Notes under the pieces: model-generated
The model's input: the letters and a program-made list of their open reading frames with translations, nothing else
Told to the model about the DNA's origin: nothing
Database searches by the model: none
Shown: piece after piece, positions 8,620-16,723 of the stretch
How the letters are laid out: each line of letters begins with the position of its first letter
Position numbering within the stretch: the stretch's first letter is position 1
Program-made: the position numbers and the translations under genes
NCBI GenBank assembly: GCA_049521915.1
Contig: JBEKOI010000004.1
Span: forward strand, 1 to 35,758
Origin: Bog-756 sp049521915
Lineage (GTDB): Bacteria > Actinomycetota > Acidimicrobiia > Acidimicrobiales > RAAP-2
DNA: 35,758 bases
Direction of reading: 5' to 3'

Positions 8620-9063
8620 GTGCCATACGGCGTGATCGTGGTCGGCACAGACGGCTCGGAACGGGCCGAGGCCGCCGTCGTTGAGGCGCTGGGCCTGGCC
8701 AAGGCGGCCGGAGCCACCCTCCACGCCGTTCAGGTCGTACATCCGGCCGTGGAAGGAGGGCAGGTGAGCTCGAGCGCCTGGCAACAGGCCATCGATGGAG
8801 TGCGGAGCGACGTCGACAGCATCAGGGCAAGGTTGACCGCCGAGGCGGGACGGCACGGCGTGGCCATCGAGTTCCACACCCCCGGTGGCACCGATATCGC
8901 CGACGCCTTGCTGAACACGGCCGACAAGGTCGGTGCCGATCTCATCGTGGTCGGCAATCGGGGCATGAGCGGGATATCCCGCTTCGTGCTCGGAAGCATC
9001 CCCAACAAATTGGCCCATCGCTGTCGCTGCAGCCTGCTGATCGCCAACACCGACGCCACCTGA
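8620..9063 (+). CDS. universal stress protein (UspA family)
   Basis: This single-domain UspA protein of 147 residues is typical in length. It starts with the first beta strand and DGS motif (VIVVGTDGSERA) and ends with the ATP-binding signature GNRGMSGISRFVLGSIPNKL, which matches the G-2x-G-9x-G-(S/T) pattern of ATP-binding members. Such cytoplasmic dimers accumulate in starvation or stress; no specific partner can be inferred. The start is GTG 8620, which leaves a 129-base gap to the divergent Smr gene for both promoters. Confidence 0.93.
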   Translation: MPYGVIVVGTDGSERAEAAVVEALGLAKAAGATLHAVQVVHPAVEGGQVSSSAWQQAIDGVRSDVDSIRARLTAEAGRHGVAIEFHTPGGTDIADALLNTADKVGADLIVVGNRGMSGISRFVLGSIPNKLAHRCRCSLLIANTDAT

Positions 9064-9069
9064 CACGAT

Positions 9070-9089
9070 CCCCGGCCCTTCGATCGGGG
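9070..9089. terminator. weak hairpin between convergent genes
   Basis: CCCCG (9070-9074) can pair with CGGGG (9085-9089) across a 10-base loop in the gap between the universal stress protein gene and the convergent beta-glucosidase gene. There is no U-rich tract. A two-way transcription end is the likely use, but the stem is short. Confidence 0.35.
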
Positions 9090-9121
9090 GCGCCGGAGCG
9101 GACCTCCGCCACGCCGTGCAG

Positions 9122-10324
9122 TCAAGGCGCCCCGAGCGCCAGTTGATTGGACCGGGCCACGTTCGCATACCAGGACGCGCTCGGCTTGGCCCTACGCTCG
9201 AACGTTCTCCGATCGACCGCGTGGAGCCCCAGCTTGGGACCGAAACCCATGTTCCACTCGAAGTTGTCAAGCAGACTCCATACGAAGAACCCCCTGATAT
9301 CGATTCCATCGCCGATGCAGACGTGCACATCGCGTAGCGCTCGATCGATATAGGTGATGCGCTCCGCGTCGTCCTCGGTGGCAATCCCGCTCTCAGTGAT
9401 CAGCACCGGAAGGCCGGTGAATTCTGCGGTACGCCGCACACAGTGTGCGACAGCCTGCGGCCAGTTCTCCGTTCCCATCTGCGTCTGCTGGACAGACGGG
9501 TCGTCCGGTGCCAGGCCCTCGGGCCCGAAATGCATACGGGTGTAGGCCTGGACGCCGACAAAATCATCGCCTTCTGCAGCCCGCAAGAAGGTGTTCTCGA
9601 GGATCTCCTCTGCCATGTCCCGCGTGACCTCGCCACCTTCGTCGGCCACGATCTCGGCCATCGACAGCGTGAGGCCAATCGGGAAGTCTCCCGGTCCCGA
9701 CCGGAGCACCTCGACGGACAGCCGGTGGGCGCGGACCATCGAATCGTTGACGGCGAGGTGCCGCGTCAAATCGTCCTTCACGCCCGGCGGGTACTCCCCG
9801 ACCGTGTAACCCATCGCCCCCACGACGTTGGGCTCGTTGATCGTGCATGCCCACCCGATCAGGTCCCCGAGGTGCGCTCCGGCACGCTCCACATACCGGG
9901 CAAACCGATCAGGGGCGTCCAGTGCCTCGAAGCCGCCTCGCCGGGCGAGCCAGATCGGATTCGTAAAGTGGTGGAAGGTGACCACCGGGACGATTCCCCG
10001 TTCGTGACAACCCGCGCACATGCGCCGATAGTGGTCCAGTGCCGCCAACGAGAACTCGCCCTCGGCCGGTTCGATGCGGCTCCATTCCAACGAGAACCGA
10101 TAGGCGCCCAGTCCCATTCCGGAGACAAGGTCGAGGTCCTCCGGCCACCGATGGTACGAATCACAGGCATCCCCGCTCGATTCGATACACCCCGAACCCT
10201 CCGTGTGCTCGAACTCCCACCAATCGTTGTTCGTACTTCCGCCCTCGATCTGATGGGAGGAACCGGCCGCCCCCCACAAGAACCGGTCAGGGAATTCGAG
10301 CGTTCCGTTCGTGGCTGCTTCCAT
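9122..10324 (-). CDS. family 1 glycoside hydrolase (beta-glucosidase type)
   Basis: This 400-residue GH1 enzyme is expected to hydrolyse beta-glucosides or beta-galactosides with retention. The N-terminal signature FLWGAAGSSHQIEG is at about 15-28, the acid/base Glu164 in TINEPN, and the nucleophile Glu311 in LITESG. FVWSLLDNFEWNMGFG near 337-352 covers the conserved aglycone and Trp/Glu sugar-binding positions. It is somewhat shorter than the common 440-480 residues. No signal peptide is seen, so it should act in the cytoplasm on an imported disaccharide or glycoside. It faces away from the glyoxalase-like gene on the other strand. Confidence 0.93.
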   Translation of the reverse strand: MEAATNGTLEFPDRFLWGAAGSSHQIEGGSTNNDWWEFEHTEGSGCIESSGDACDSYHRWPEDLDLVSGMGLGAYRFSLEWSRIEPAEGEFSLAALDHYRRMCAGCHERGIVPVVTFHHFTNPIWLARRGGFEALDAPDRFARYVERAGAHLGDLIGWACTINEPNVVGAMGYTVGEYPPGVKDDLTRHLAVNDSMVRAHRLSVEVLRSGPGDFPIGLTLSMAEIVADEGGEVTRDMAEEILENTFLRAAEGDDFVGVQAYTRMHFGPEGLAPDDPSVQQTQMGTENWPQAVAHCVRRTAEFTGLPVLITESGIATEDDAERITYIDRALRDVHVCIGDGIDIRGFFVWSLLDNFEWNMGFGPKLGLHAVDRRTFERRAKPSASWYANVARSNQLALGAP

Positions 10325-10438
10325 AGCTGCTCACCATACCGAGCACCCACCCTGCCGACCACCCACACACTCCGCCGGGCCCGATCCGCCCGTCCCGTCC
10401 ATCTACAGTTGGTGCAGGCCCATCGGGAGGACATCGAC

Positions 10439-10903
10439 ATGCTGCTCAAAGGAATCAACCACGTCGCCGTTATTACCAACGATGCCGTCCGGTTGGGTGC
10501 GTTCTACCAGGAGGTCTTCGAGGCCGAGATCCTACGAGACGGTCCAGAGCTCCCGGGTGGACACGGACCTCGGCTCTCCATCATCAAGGTCGGCGACTGG
10601 GCCGAGCTCAACGTGTTCCAGATCGAGGGCAACTCGGAGGCAGATCGGCAGACTCCGATGTTCGGGCGCGGGCGCCTCGACCACCTGGCGGTCCAGGCCG
10701 CGTCGCTCGAGGCCTTCGAGACCATTCGTGAGCGCCTGATGTCCCGGCAGGCGGCGGACGACTTCGTCACCGATTTCGGGCCCATGCTCAGCATCTTCTT
10801 CCGGGATCCGGACGGGCTCGAGTGTGAGGTCTGCGTCGAGAACCCGGACGCGGAGGCGGGCGTTCATCATCCGCCCGGAACCCAGGCAGCCCGGTACTCC
10901 TGA
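10439..10903 (+). CDS. glyoxalase/bleomycin-resistance fold protein
   Basis: This is a vicinal-oxygen-chelate fold protein of about 154 residues. It begins with the first metal-side His (GINHVAVITND), has a second His at the start of the second module (LDHLAVQA) and ends with the Glu-bearing strand FFRDPDGLECEVCVE. These are the positions that bind a divalent metal in glyoxalases, dioxygenases and epimerases of the superfamily. The substrate cannot be told. The ATG at 10439 is preceded by GGGAGG at the right distance; the much longer open frame upstream is antisense to the GH1 gene. The next gene starts two bases after its stop. Confidence 0.85.
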   Translation: MLLKGINHVAVITNDAVRLGAFYQEVFEAEILRDGPELPGGHGPRLSIIKVGDWAELNVFQIEGNSEADRQTPMFGRGRLDHLAVQAASLEAFETIRERLMSRQAADDFVTDFGPMLSIFFRDPDGLECEVCVENPDAEAGVHHPPGTQAARYS

Positions 10904-10905
10904 TC

Positions 10906-12240
10906 ATGGAGCCGGATTCGAAACCTGGCATGCGGCACAGCGCCGGACGGGACGTCATCGTCGTGGTGCTGGTCCTCACGACGGTGACACTCTCCTGGGC
11001 TTCGGTTCGAGCCCCGGCAGATGCGACGACGAGGCAGGCCCACGCCGCGGGAGCTGGCCCACCTCCTGATTCGGTCGCGCCCTTCGGTGACGTGTCGCCG
11101 GGCATGAACTCGCTGACCGGCCTCACGGCCCCTGTGGTGGGCATGGCTCCCGATCAGAAGCGGGCCGGGTATTGGCTCGTGGCCTCGGACGGGGGGATCT
11201 TCAGTTACGGGGATGCCCAGTTCTACGGCTCCACCGGATCGCTCACCCTCAACCGGCCGGTGGTGGGCATGGCGGCCACCCCCGACGGCAAGGGCTATTG
11301 GCTGGTGGCCTCGGACGGGGGGATCTTCAGTTACGGGGATGCCCAGTTCTACGGCTCCACCGGATCGCTCACCCTCAACCGGCCGGTGGTGGGCATGGCG
11401 GCCGCTCCCCATGGCCAGGGCTATTGGCTGGTGGCCTCGGACGGGGGGATCTTCAGTTTCGGGGATGCACCCTTCTACGGATCGGAGGGTGGCACACAGC
11501 TCAGCGCCCCCGTCGTGGGCATGGCGGCGGCACCGACAGGCAACGGCTATTGGCTGGTTCTCGGATCTCCGTTGGCTCTGGCCGGGAAGATCGTCGGGAT
11601 CGACCCGGGACACAACGGCCTGAACTACACCGCCCCCCAGGTCATCGGTCAACCGGTGTGGAACGGCCAGGAGGACGAGTCCTGTGACACGACCGGAACC
11701 GAAACAGCCAGCGGCTACACGGAAGCGCAATACAATTTCAATGTTGCCACCTATCTGCAGGCCGACCTCGATGCAGAGGGTGCCCAGGTGGTCATGACCC
11801 GGCCGGACAACGATGGGATCGGGCCGTGTGTCACCACCCGTGCGGAAATCATCAACAACGCCCACGCCGATGTGGCTGTCGACATCCATGCTGACGGCGG
11901 GCCTGTGGGTGGGCGGGGCTTTGCCGTCCTCGAACCGGTGGCCGACGGACCCAACGATGCCGTGATCGATTCGTCGGCGTCCTTCGCCTCCATCCTGCGG
12001 GACACGTTCCAGACCGACACGGGCATGCCCGTCAGCACCTACGACGGTGTCGATGGGCTGCAACCCCGGAACAACCTGGCCGGACTCAATCTGACCACGG
12101 TTCCCAAGGTTCTCATCGAGTGCGGCAACATGCAGAATCCGACCGACGCTGCCATTCTGGAGACGACCGCGTTCCAGCAATCGGCTGCTGCAGCCATGGC
12201 TCAGGCCATCACCGTCTACCTGACCGGATCCGGCACCTGA
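10906..12240 (+). CDS. exported N-acetylmuramoyl-L-alanine amidase with three 42-residue repeats
   Basis: This 444-residue protein has an N-terminal hydrophobic export segment (about 16-34), then three tandem 42-residue repeats (about 89-130, 131-172, 173-214) plus a truncated YWLV start, then an amidase_3 domain (about 228-440). All expected metal and catalytic residues are present: His236 (IDPGHN), Glu273 (YTEAQYN), His328 (VDIHADGG) and Glu405 (VLIECGN). It should cut the bond between muramic acid and the stem peptide outside the cell. The repeats may fold as propeller-like blades and bind wall or surface glycan. The gene follows the glyoxalase stop by two bases, so it may be read through from it. 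The first two repeats share a 99-base identical stretch, a recent duplication. Confidence 0.88.
   Translation: MEPDSKPGMRHSAGRDVIVVVLVLTTVTLSWASVRAPADATTRQAHAAGAGPPPDSVAPFGDVSPGMNSLTGLTAPVVGMAPDQKRAGYWLVASDGGIFSYGDAQFYGSTGSLTLNRPVVGMAATPDGKGYWLVASDGGIFSYGDAQFYGSTGSLTLNRPVVGMAAAPHGQGYWLVASDGGIFSFGDAPFYGSEGGTQLSAPVVGMAAAPTGNGYWLVLGSPLALAGKIVGIDPGHNGLNYTAPQVIGQPVWNGQEDESCDTTGTETASGYTEAQYNFNVATYLQADLDAEGAQVVMTRPDNDGIGPCVTTRAEIINNAHADVAVDIHADGGPVGGRGFAVLEPVADGPNDAVIDSSASFASILRDTFQTDTGMPVSTYDGVDGLQPRNNLAGLNLTTVPKVLIECGNMQNPTDAAILETTAFQQSAAAAMAQAITVYLTGSGT
11179..11403 (+). repeat. 126-bp tandem repeat inside the amidase gene
   Basis: The 99 bases 11179-11277 are identical to 11305-11403, one 126-bp period (42 codons) later; a third, diverged copy follows from about 11431. 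The period keeps the reading frame, so copy number can change without breaking the protein. Confidence 0.95.
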
Positions 12241-12260
12241 CCCACGGCCGGGCGCCGGCG

Positions 12261-12274
12261 CCGGCAGCAGCCGG
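12261..12274 (+). terminator. GC-rich hairpin after the amidase gene
   Basis: CCGGC (12261-12265) pairs with GCCGG (12270-12274) over an AGCA loop, inside a very GC-rich stretch that also holds the palindrome GCCGGCGCCGGC (12254-12265). It starts about 20 bases past the amidase stop. It is terminator-like, with no U-tract. Confidence 0.4.
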
Positions 12275-12490
12275 AATCCTGCTGGGTCCAGATTTCTTAT
12301 CCCAAGGTGAAGGTGACTACCTAGAAGTGCCCCCTACCAGGCATGTCTGCCACGCCTATGGAGCGGATCTGAATTATCTTTCATCCACCATTACCAACTT
12401 CTGAAGAACAACAGGGGCACAGAAAGGGTGCAGAGGGAATTCTCGCAAAGCGCCATTGGCGGCTCAAACCGATGGCTCCTAACATCTGAC

Positions 12491-12504
12491 CCTCTATTAG
12501 GAGG
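12491..12504 (+). promoter_or_regulatory. ribosome-binding site held in a hairpin
   Basis: The strong AGGAGG (12499-12504), five bases before the ATG of the propeller gene, can be hidden: CCTCT (12491-12495) pairs with GGAGG (12500-12504) over the loop ATTA. It ends a leader of about 230 bases that is clearly less GC-rich than the genes and has other small hairpins, such as GCAC...GTGC (about 12417-12431) and CGCC-ATT-GGCG (about 12451-12461). Control of translation, possibly by a ligand or temperature, is an inference. Confidence 0.5.
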
Positions 12505-12509
12505 CGCTC

Positions 12510-14501
12510 ATGCGTATTGGCAAGGTCGGGTGGGTGATGGGCGTGGTAGCGCTCACTGTATCGGCCATGATCGGTATACCGGCTTCGGCAGGAGCGACCG
12601 CCAAAACGGATGCGAAGGCATCGTTCGGGCCGGCTGCCATCAGGCCATCAGCGGTGACCGACTCCGATTGGACGACCTTTGGTCAGAATTCCCTGCGAAC
12701 CGGCGTCGACCCGTCTGGGAACTCCTTCTCACCAGCTACTCCGGCTTGGCAGTCCCCCACCCTCGACGGCGGCCTGTTTGGTCAGGCCCTCGTCTATGCC
12801 GGAAGGGTCTATGCCGCCACCGAAAACGACACGGTCTACGCCTTAGCCGCGAACACAGGCGCAATCCTGTGGTCGAACCACCTGGCCACCCCTGTTCCGT
12901 CATCGGCACTTCTTTGTGGTGACATCACCCCCACCCTCGGCATCACCTCGACACCGGTGATCGACCCGGCTCGCTCTGAGATATTCGTCGTGGCTGACGA
13001 GGCGGCACCGAATGTTGCCGCTCATCACCTGATCGGTTTGAACCTCTACACGGGCGCCGTGCTCCTTGACGAGGTGATCGATCCTCCCGGCTCCATCCCG
13101 GCGAACCAACTGCAACGGGCCTCCCTGGCTCTCGACGACGGCAGCGTCATCATCGGCCTGGGGGGCAATTCCAATGACTGTGGCTACTATCACGGGCTGG
13201 TGATCTCAGCCCCTGAGGACGGAGCTCCGCCGACGGCGTTCGTGGTGGCGAACCTGCCGGGTGACAAACAGGGTGCCGTCTGGATGGGTGGGGCGGCACC
13301 GGACATCGATGCACAAGGCAATATCTGGGTCTCTACCGGAAACAGCTACTCCTACAGGTCAAGCGATCCGTACGACGACAGCGACGCCGTGCTCAAACTG
13401 AGCCCTTCCCTGAAGGTGCTCGATTTCTTCGCCCCCTCGGACTGGTACCAGGACAACGATGGCGACTTGGACCTGGGATCGACCGTTCCGGCGCTCCTGG
13501 CCAACGGGACCGTCTTCATGGTGGGCAAGTCCAGGACCGCCTACATACTGAACCAGTCTCACCTGGGAGGAATCGGTGGGCAGCTGCATTCGACCCCCGT
13601 CTTCTGTGACGCGGCCGCCGACGGCGCGTCCGCCAACCTCAACGGAACACTGTTCGTGCCCTGCAACGACGGTCTGCGGGCGGTGCGGCCCACGACAGCA
13701 TCGGCTCCGACGGCCCTTTGGAAAACCTCATCCGGTGCCGATGGCTCTGCCATCATCGCCGGGGGGCTGGTGTGGTCAATCGCCAGCGGCATGGCGGGCA
13801 CCGAGGGCGAGATGTACGCCCTCAACCCGGCCACGGGTGCGGTGGAACAGCGGTTCGACGTTTGCTGTACGCAGTCCGACTTCGCCTCACCGTCGGCCGC
13901 AGACGGACTTATTCTGGCTCCGTCGAACAACAACGTGCACGCCTTCATGGGCCCAGGGGGACTACCGGGTCCGCCCTCGCCACCGCCCACCCCGGCGTAC
14001 GACCTGGTGGCCAGTGATGGCGGTCTCTTCGCCTTCGGTGGGGCCGGCTTCTTTGGCTCGACGGGCTCACTGGCCCTGAACCAACCGGTCGTGGGCATGG
14101 CCGCTGCCCGGGACTCCAAGGGCTACTGGCTGGTGGCCAGCGACGGCGGAGTCTTTGCCTTCGGTGACGCCGGTTTCTACGGCTCGACCGGCAATATCCA
14201 GCTCAACAAACCGATCGTGGGCATGGCCGCCACCCCGGATGGCAAGGGCTACTGGCTGGTGGCATCGGACGGAGGAGTCTTCTCGTTCGGTGACGCCAAT
14301 TTCTACGGATCCACGGGATCACTCGTCTTGAATCAGCACGTCGTGGGCATGGCCGCCACCCCGGATGGCAAGGGCTACTGGCTGGTGGCCAGCGACGGCG
14401 GAGTCTTTGCCTTCGGTGACGCCAATTTCTACGGGTCCATGGCGTCGGCGCCCCTGAACAAACCCATCGTGGGCATGGCCGCCACCCTTTCGAACTCGTA
14501 G
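12510..14501 (+). CDS. secreted PQQ-like beta-propeller protein with four 42-residue repeats
   Basis: This 663-residue protein has a clear signal peptide (MRIGKVGWVMGVVALTV..., cleavage near AGA at about 27-30). The central part (about 50-480) has PQQ/quinoprotein-like blade features: TVYALAANTGAILW, LIGLNLYTGAVL, IWVSTGNSYS and MYALNPATGAV. No dehydrogenase catalytic residues can be assigned, so a binding or scaffold role is as likely as an enzyme. A Pro-rich linker (GLPGPPSPPPTP) leads to four tandem 42-residue repeats at the C-terminus (about 492-660). It shares this repeat with the amidase before it and the DUF4397-like protein after it. A strong AGGAGG lies five bases before the ATG, inside a possible hairpin. 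Confidence 0.85.
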   Translation: MRIGKVGWVMGVVALTVSAMIGIPASAGATAKTDAKASFGPAAIRPSAVTDSDWTTFGQNSLRTGVDPSGNSFSPATPAWQSPTLDGGLFGQALVYAGRVYAATENDTVYALAANTGAILWSNHLATPVPSSALLCGDITPTLGITSTPVIDPARSEIFVVADEAAPNVAAHHLIGLNLYTGAVLLDEVIDPPGSIPANQLQRASLALDDGSVIIGLGGNSNDCGYYHGLVISAPEDGAPPTAFVVANLPGDKQGAVWMGGAAPDIDAQGNIWVSTGNSYSYRSSDPYDDSDAVLKLSPSLKVLDFFAPSDWYQDNDGDLDLGSTVPALLANGTVFMVGKSRTAYILNQSHLGGIGGQLHSTPVFCDAAADGASANLNGTLFVPCNDGLRAVRPTTASAPTALWKTSSGADGSAIIAGGLVWSIASGMAGTEGEMYALNPATGAVEQRFDVCCTQSDFASPSAADGLILAPSNNNVHAFMGPGGLPGPPSPPPTPAYDLVASDGGLFAFGGAGFFGSTGSLALNQPVVGMAAARDSKGYWLVASDGGVFAFGDAGFYGSTGNIQLNKPIVGMAATPDGKGYWLVASDGGVFSFGDANFYGSTGSLVLNQHVVGMAATPDGKGYWLVASDGGVFAFGDANFYGSMASAPLNKPIVGMAATLSNS

Positions 14502-14631
14502 CCGATTCAGCCTGAACGAGCCGGTATGGGAATAGAGATTGACTGGCGAGTTCCCGTTCGGAGGGTAGTTGCATCGTGCCCACAGGCCGGTGGGGGCGAG
14601 GTGTCAAGCATGAAATGGATCAGTGGGACAC

Positions 14632-14646
14632 CAATTCCATGAATTG
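14632..14646. terminator. small hairpin between convergent repeat-protein genes
   Basis: CAATTC (14632-14637) pairs perfectly with GAATTG (14641-14646) over a CAT loop, in the roughly 200-base gap between the propeller gene and the convergent DUF4397-like gene. This is the clearest structure in the gap. It is a candidate two-way terminator. Confidence 0.35.
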
Positions 14647-14700
14647 CGTCAAGTGGCACCTGATCTGGTTACCCGCTGGGTCGGCGATCGACTGGAGCGA

Positions 14701-16374
14701 TCAGCTGGGGAGCGTCAACCCGGGAGCGCTGACGGCCACAATCGGTTCGTTCAGGTGGATACCACCGGTCGAGCCGTAGAAGTCGGCGTCGCCGAAGGAG
14801 AAGACACCCCCGTCGGCGGCCACCAGCCAGTAGCCGAGGGAATCCGGCGTGGCCACAGCGGCCACGATCGGCTGGACCAAGGGAAGGGAAGCGGCAGAAC
14901 CGTAGAAGGCGGCGTCCCCGAAGGAGAACACCCCGCCGTCCGAGCTCACCAGCCAGTAGCCCCGACCGTCGACGGTGGGGATCATCGCCACGATCGGCTT
15001 GTTCAAAGCGATCTGGCCGGTCGAGCCGTAGAAGGTGGCGTCGCCGAAGGAGAAGATGCCACCGTCGGAGGCGACCTCCCAGTAGCCCTTGCCGTCGGGA
15101 GTGGCCGCCATTCCGACGATCGGCTTGTTCAATCTGAGACCACCGGTCGAGCCGTAGAATTGGGCATTTCCGGCGGAAAACACGCCTCCATCACTGGCCA
15201 CCAGCCAATAGCCGGCCTCGTCGGGGTCCGCGGCCACGCCCACGATCGGTTCGTTCAAGTGGAGGCCCGCGGCCGAGCCGAAGAACGACGCATCTCCGAA
15301 CGAGAACACTCCTCCGTCGCTGGAATCCATCCAGTACCCGTCCCCATCTGATGTGGGTGCCGCTCCGATCACCGGCTCGCTGAGACGGAGACCGGCCGCT
15401 GAGCCGAAGTAGCTTGCGTCACCGAAGTCGAAGACTCCCCCGTCGGACGCATACAGGCGATAGCCGGCGCCCAGCTGAATGCTGTCGGTAACCACTCCGA
15501 CTGAGCTGGGATGACCGGCGGAGGTCCCGACCACGAAGACATCGATCAGGTCGCCGGCGGCGAGCACGCTGTGCTGCACTGCCAGTACCTGGCTCGCCGG
15601 AGCACCCGCCTCGGTCACCGCGATCGTAACTGGACCGGCGCCAACGAGTGCCGACGCGCTCTCAGGCGAGGAGGGATCGTCAGCCAGGTCGGCAGCCACC
15701 ATCGTCCCGTTGAGGTAGATGGCGACCGGTGGCGCATCGGCGGCGTTCCGAAAGACGAGCTGAGACTGGCCGAAGGGAGGGACCGACCTATCGTTGCCGA
15801 ACCCCGTGACGGTGGGGACCCCTCCGGGCGCCAGGTAGATCACCGCTGAGAGACGCTGGCCGGTCGGTACCAGGACACTTCCTGAGGCGACTGTTCCTGA
15901 TCCGTTCGTCGCCGTGATGGTATGGGCCCCCGACGAGATCAAGCCGTAGTTGATCTCGTCGTCGGTGAGGACGACCGGAGCCGCACCGTCGACGGACACC
16001 GACAGCGGAGCCGACGAGATCTCCTGGAAGATGGTCAGGTAGCCGGTCCCACCGGCAGAGGCCAGGTGCGAGATCGGCTGGTCGATTCCGGCTGCGTACC
16101 CCAGCGGTGCCGGAGGCGTTGCCCGACCATCGGGGACCGCGGATCGGAGAGCACTGTCCGACCCGGACCGGGCACGGATCGGCGAACCTGCGGCTCGACC
16201 GGAAGACGCAACGCTGACGACCACGGCGATCAACACGACCGGGGCCACCAGTCGCCCGAAGGACCCCACCCACCCGGACCGACCGAGCCGCCGGGGGGCC
16301 GATTGCCGGTCTGATCGGGCCCCGGTCGGCAGGTTGGCCGCCCCACTCGGGTTCGGGCGCTGTCCCGCGGTCAT
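14701..16374 (-). CDS. exported DUF4397-like protein with six 42-residue repeats
   Basis: This protein has about 557 residues. A basic N-terminus precedes a hydrophobic export or anchor segment (about 42-57). The region about 112-300 holds two beta-rich modules resembling DUF4397 (GYLTIFQEISSAPLSVSVDG; QLVFRNAADAPPVAIYLNG), a fold found in surface proteins. Six tandem 42-residue repeats fill about 305-556, up to the end of the protein. Six blades of this size could close a beta-propeller alone, which would make this the most complete member of the trio. The ATG at 16374 is chosen because GAGG precedes it; the open frame extends to 16905 but overlaps the divergent hydrolase gene. The function is unknown; surface adhesion or glycan binding is inferred. 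Confidence 0.82.
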   Translation of the reverse strand: MTAGQRPNPSGAANLPTGARSDRQSAPRRLGRSGWVGSFGRLVAPVVLIAVVVSVASSGRAAGSPIRARSGSDSALRSAVPDGRATPPAPLGYAAGIDQPISHLASAGGTGYLTIFQEISSAPLSVSVDGAAPVVLTDDEINYGLISSGAHTITATNGSGTVASGSVLVPTGQRLSAVIYLAPGGVPTVTGFGNDRSVPPFGQSQLVFRNAADAPPVAIYLNGTMVAADLADDPSSPESASALVGAGPVTIAVTEAGAPASQVLAVQHSVLAAGDLIDVFVVGTSAGHPSSVGVVTDSIQLGAGYRLYASDGGVFDFGDASYFGSAAGLRLSEPVIGAAPTSDGDGYWMDSSDGGVFSFGDASFFGSAAGLHLNEPIVGVAADPDEAGYWLVASDGGVFSAGNAQFYGSTGGLRLNKPIVGMAATPDGKGYWEVASDGGIFSFGDATFYGSTGQIALNKPIVAMIPTVDGRGYWLVSSDGGVFSFGDAAFYGSAASLPLVQPIVAAVATPDSLGYWLVAADGGVFSFGDADFYGSTGGIHLNEPIVAVSAPGLTLPS

Positions 16375-16723
16375 ACGGTCCTCACGAATGCCGATCTCTC
16401 GGCGCCGCCAATCCGGCACATCCCCTCCCAATTCCGACCATCGGGAACCGCTCCGCAAGTGAACGGTCATCAGCATGCACCGCCGAGCCCACGTTGGCCA
16501 ATTCGGACCGTGGCCGGTGTGGTCGCTCAGCCGTTCCGCGCCGTCACCGCGTCGGGACATCAGGTGCGATGTTGGGTAACGTCCGGACCATGGATTCGGG
16601 ACACAGGATTCGAGATACGGAAACCGACCGGAATGATCCCGAAGGCCCTCTGAGACGCCCGACGCAGGCGAGGTGACCGGACCGGAGTGCGGAGAACCCG
16701 GACAAGCGCACGCGGGCAAGACG
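16375..16723. other. divergent intergenic region
   Basis: These 349 bases separate the leftward DUF4397-like gene from the rightward glycoside hydrolase and must hold both promoters. I see no clear -35/-10 pair, no strong repeat and no convincing small gene. Open frames here are extensions or shadows of the two flanking genes. Confidence 0.5.

Noticed and set aside
9443..10438. Long open frame continuous with the glyoxalase-fold gene on the + strand
   Set aside because: It is antisense to the GH1 gene, has an Arg/His-rich composition, and a good ribosome-binding site precedes the internal ATG at 10439.
10867..12180. 437-codon open frame on the minus strand opposite the amidase gene
   Set aside because: Its product is a His/Arg/Gly-rich mirror of the repeats, while the + strand shows clear amidase_3 residues. 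It is a shadow.
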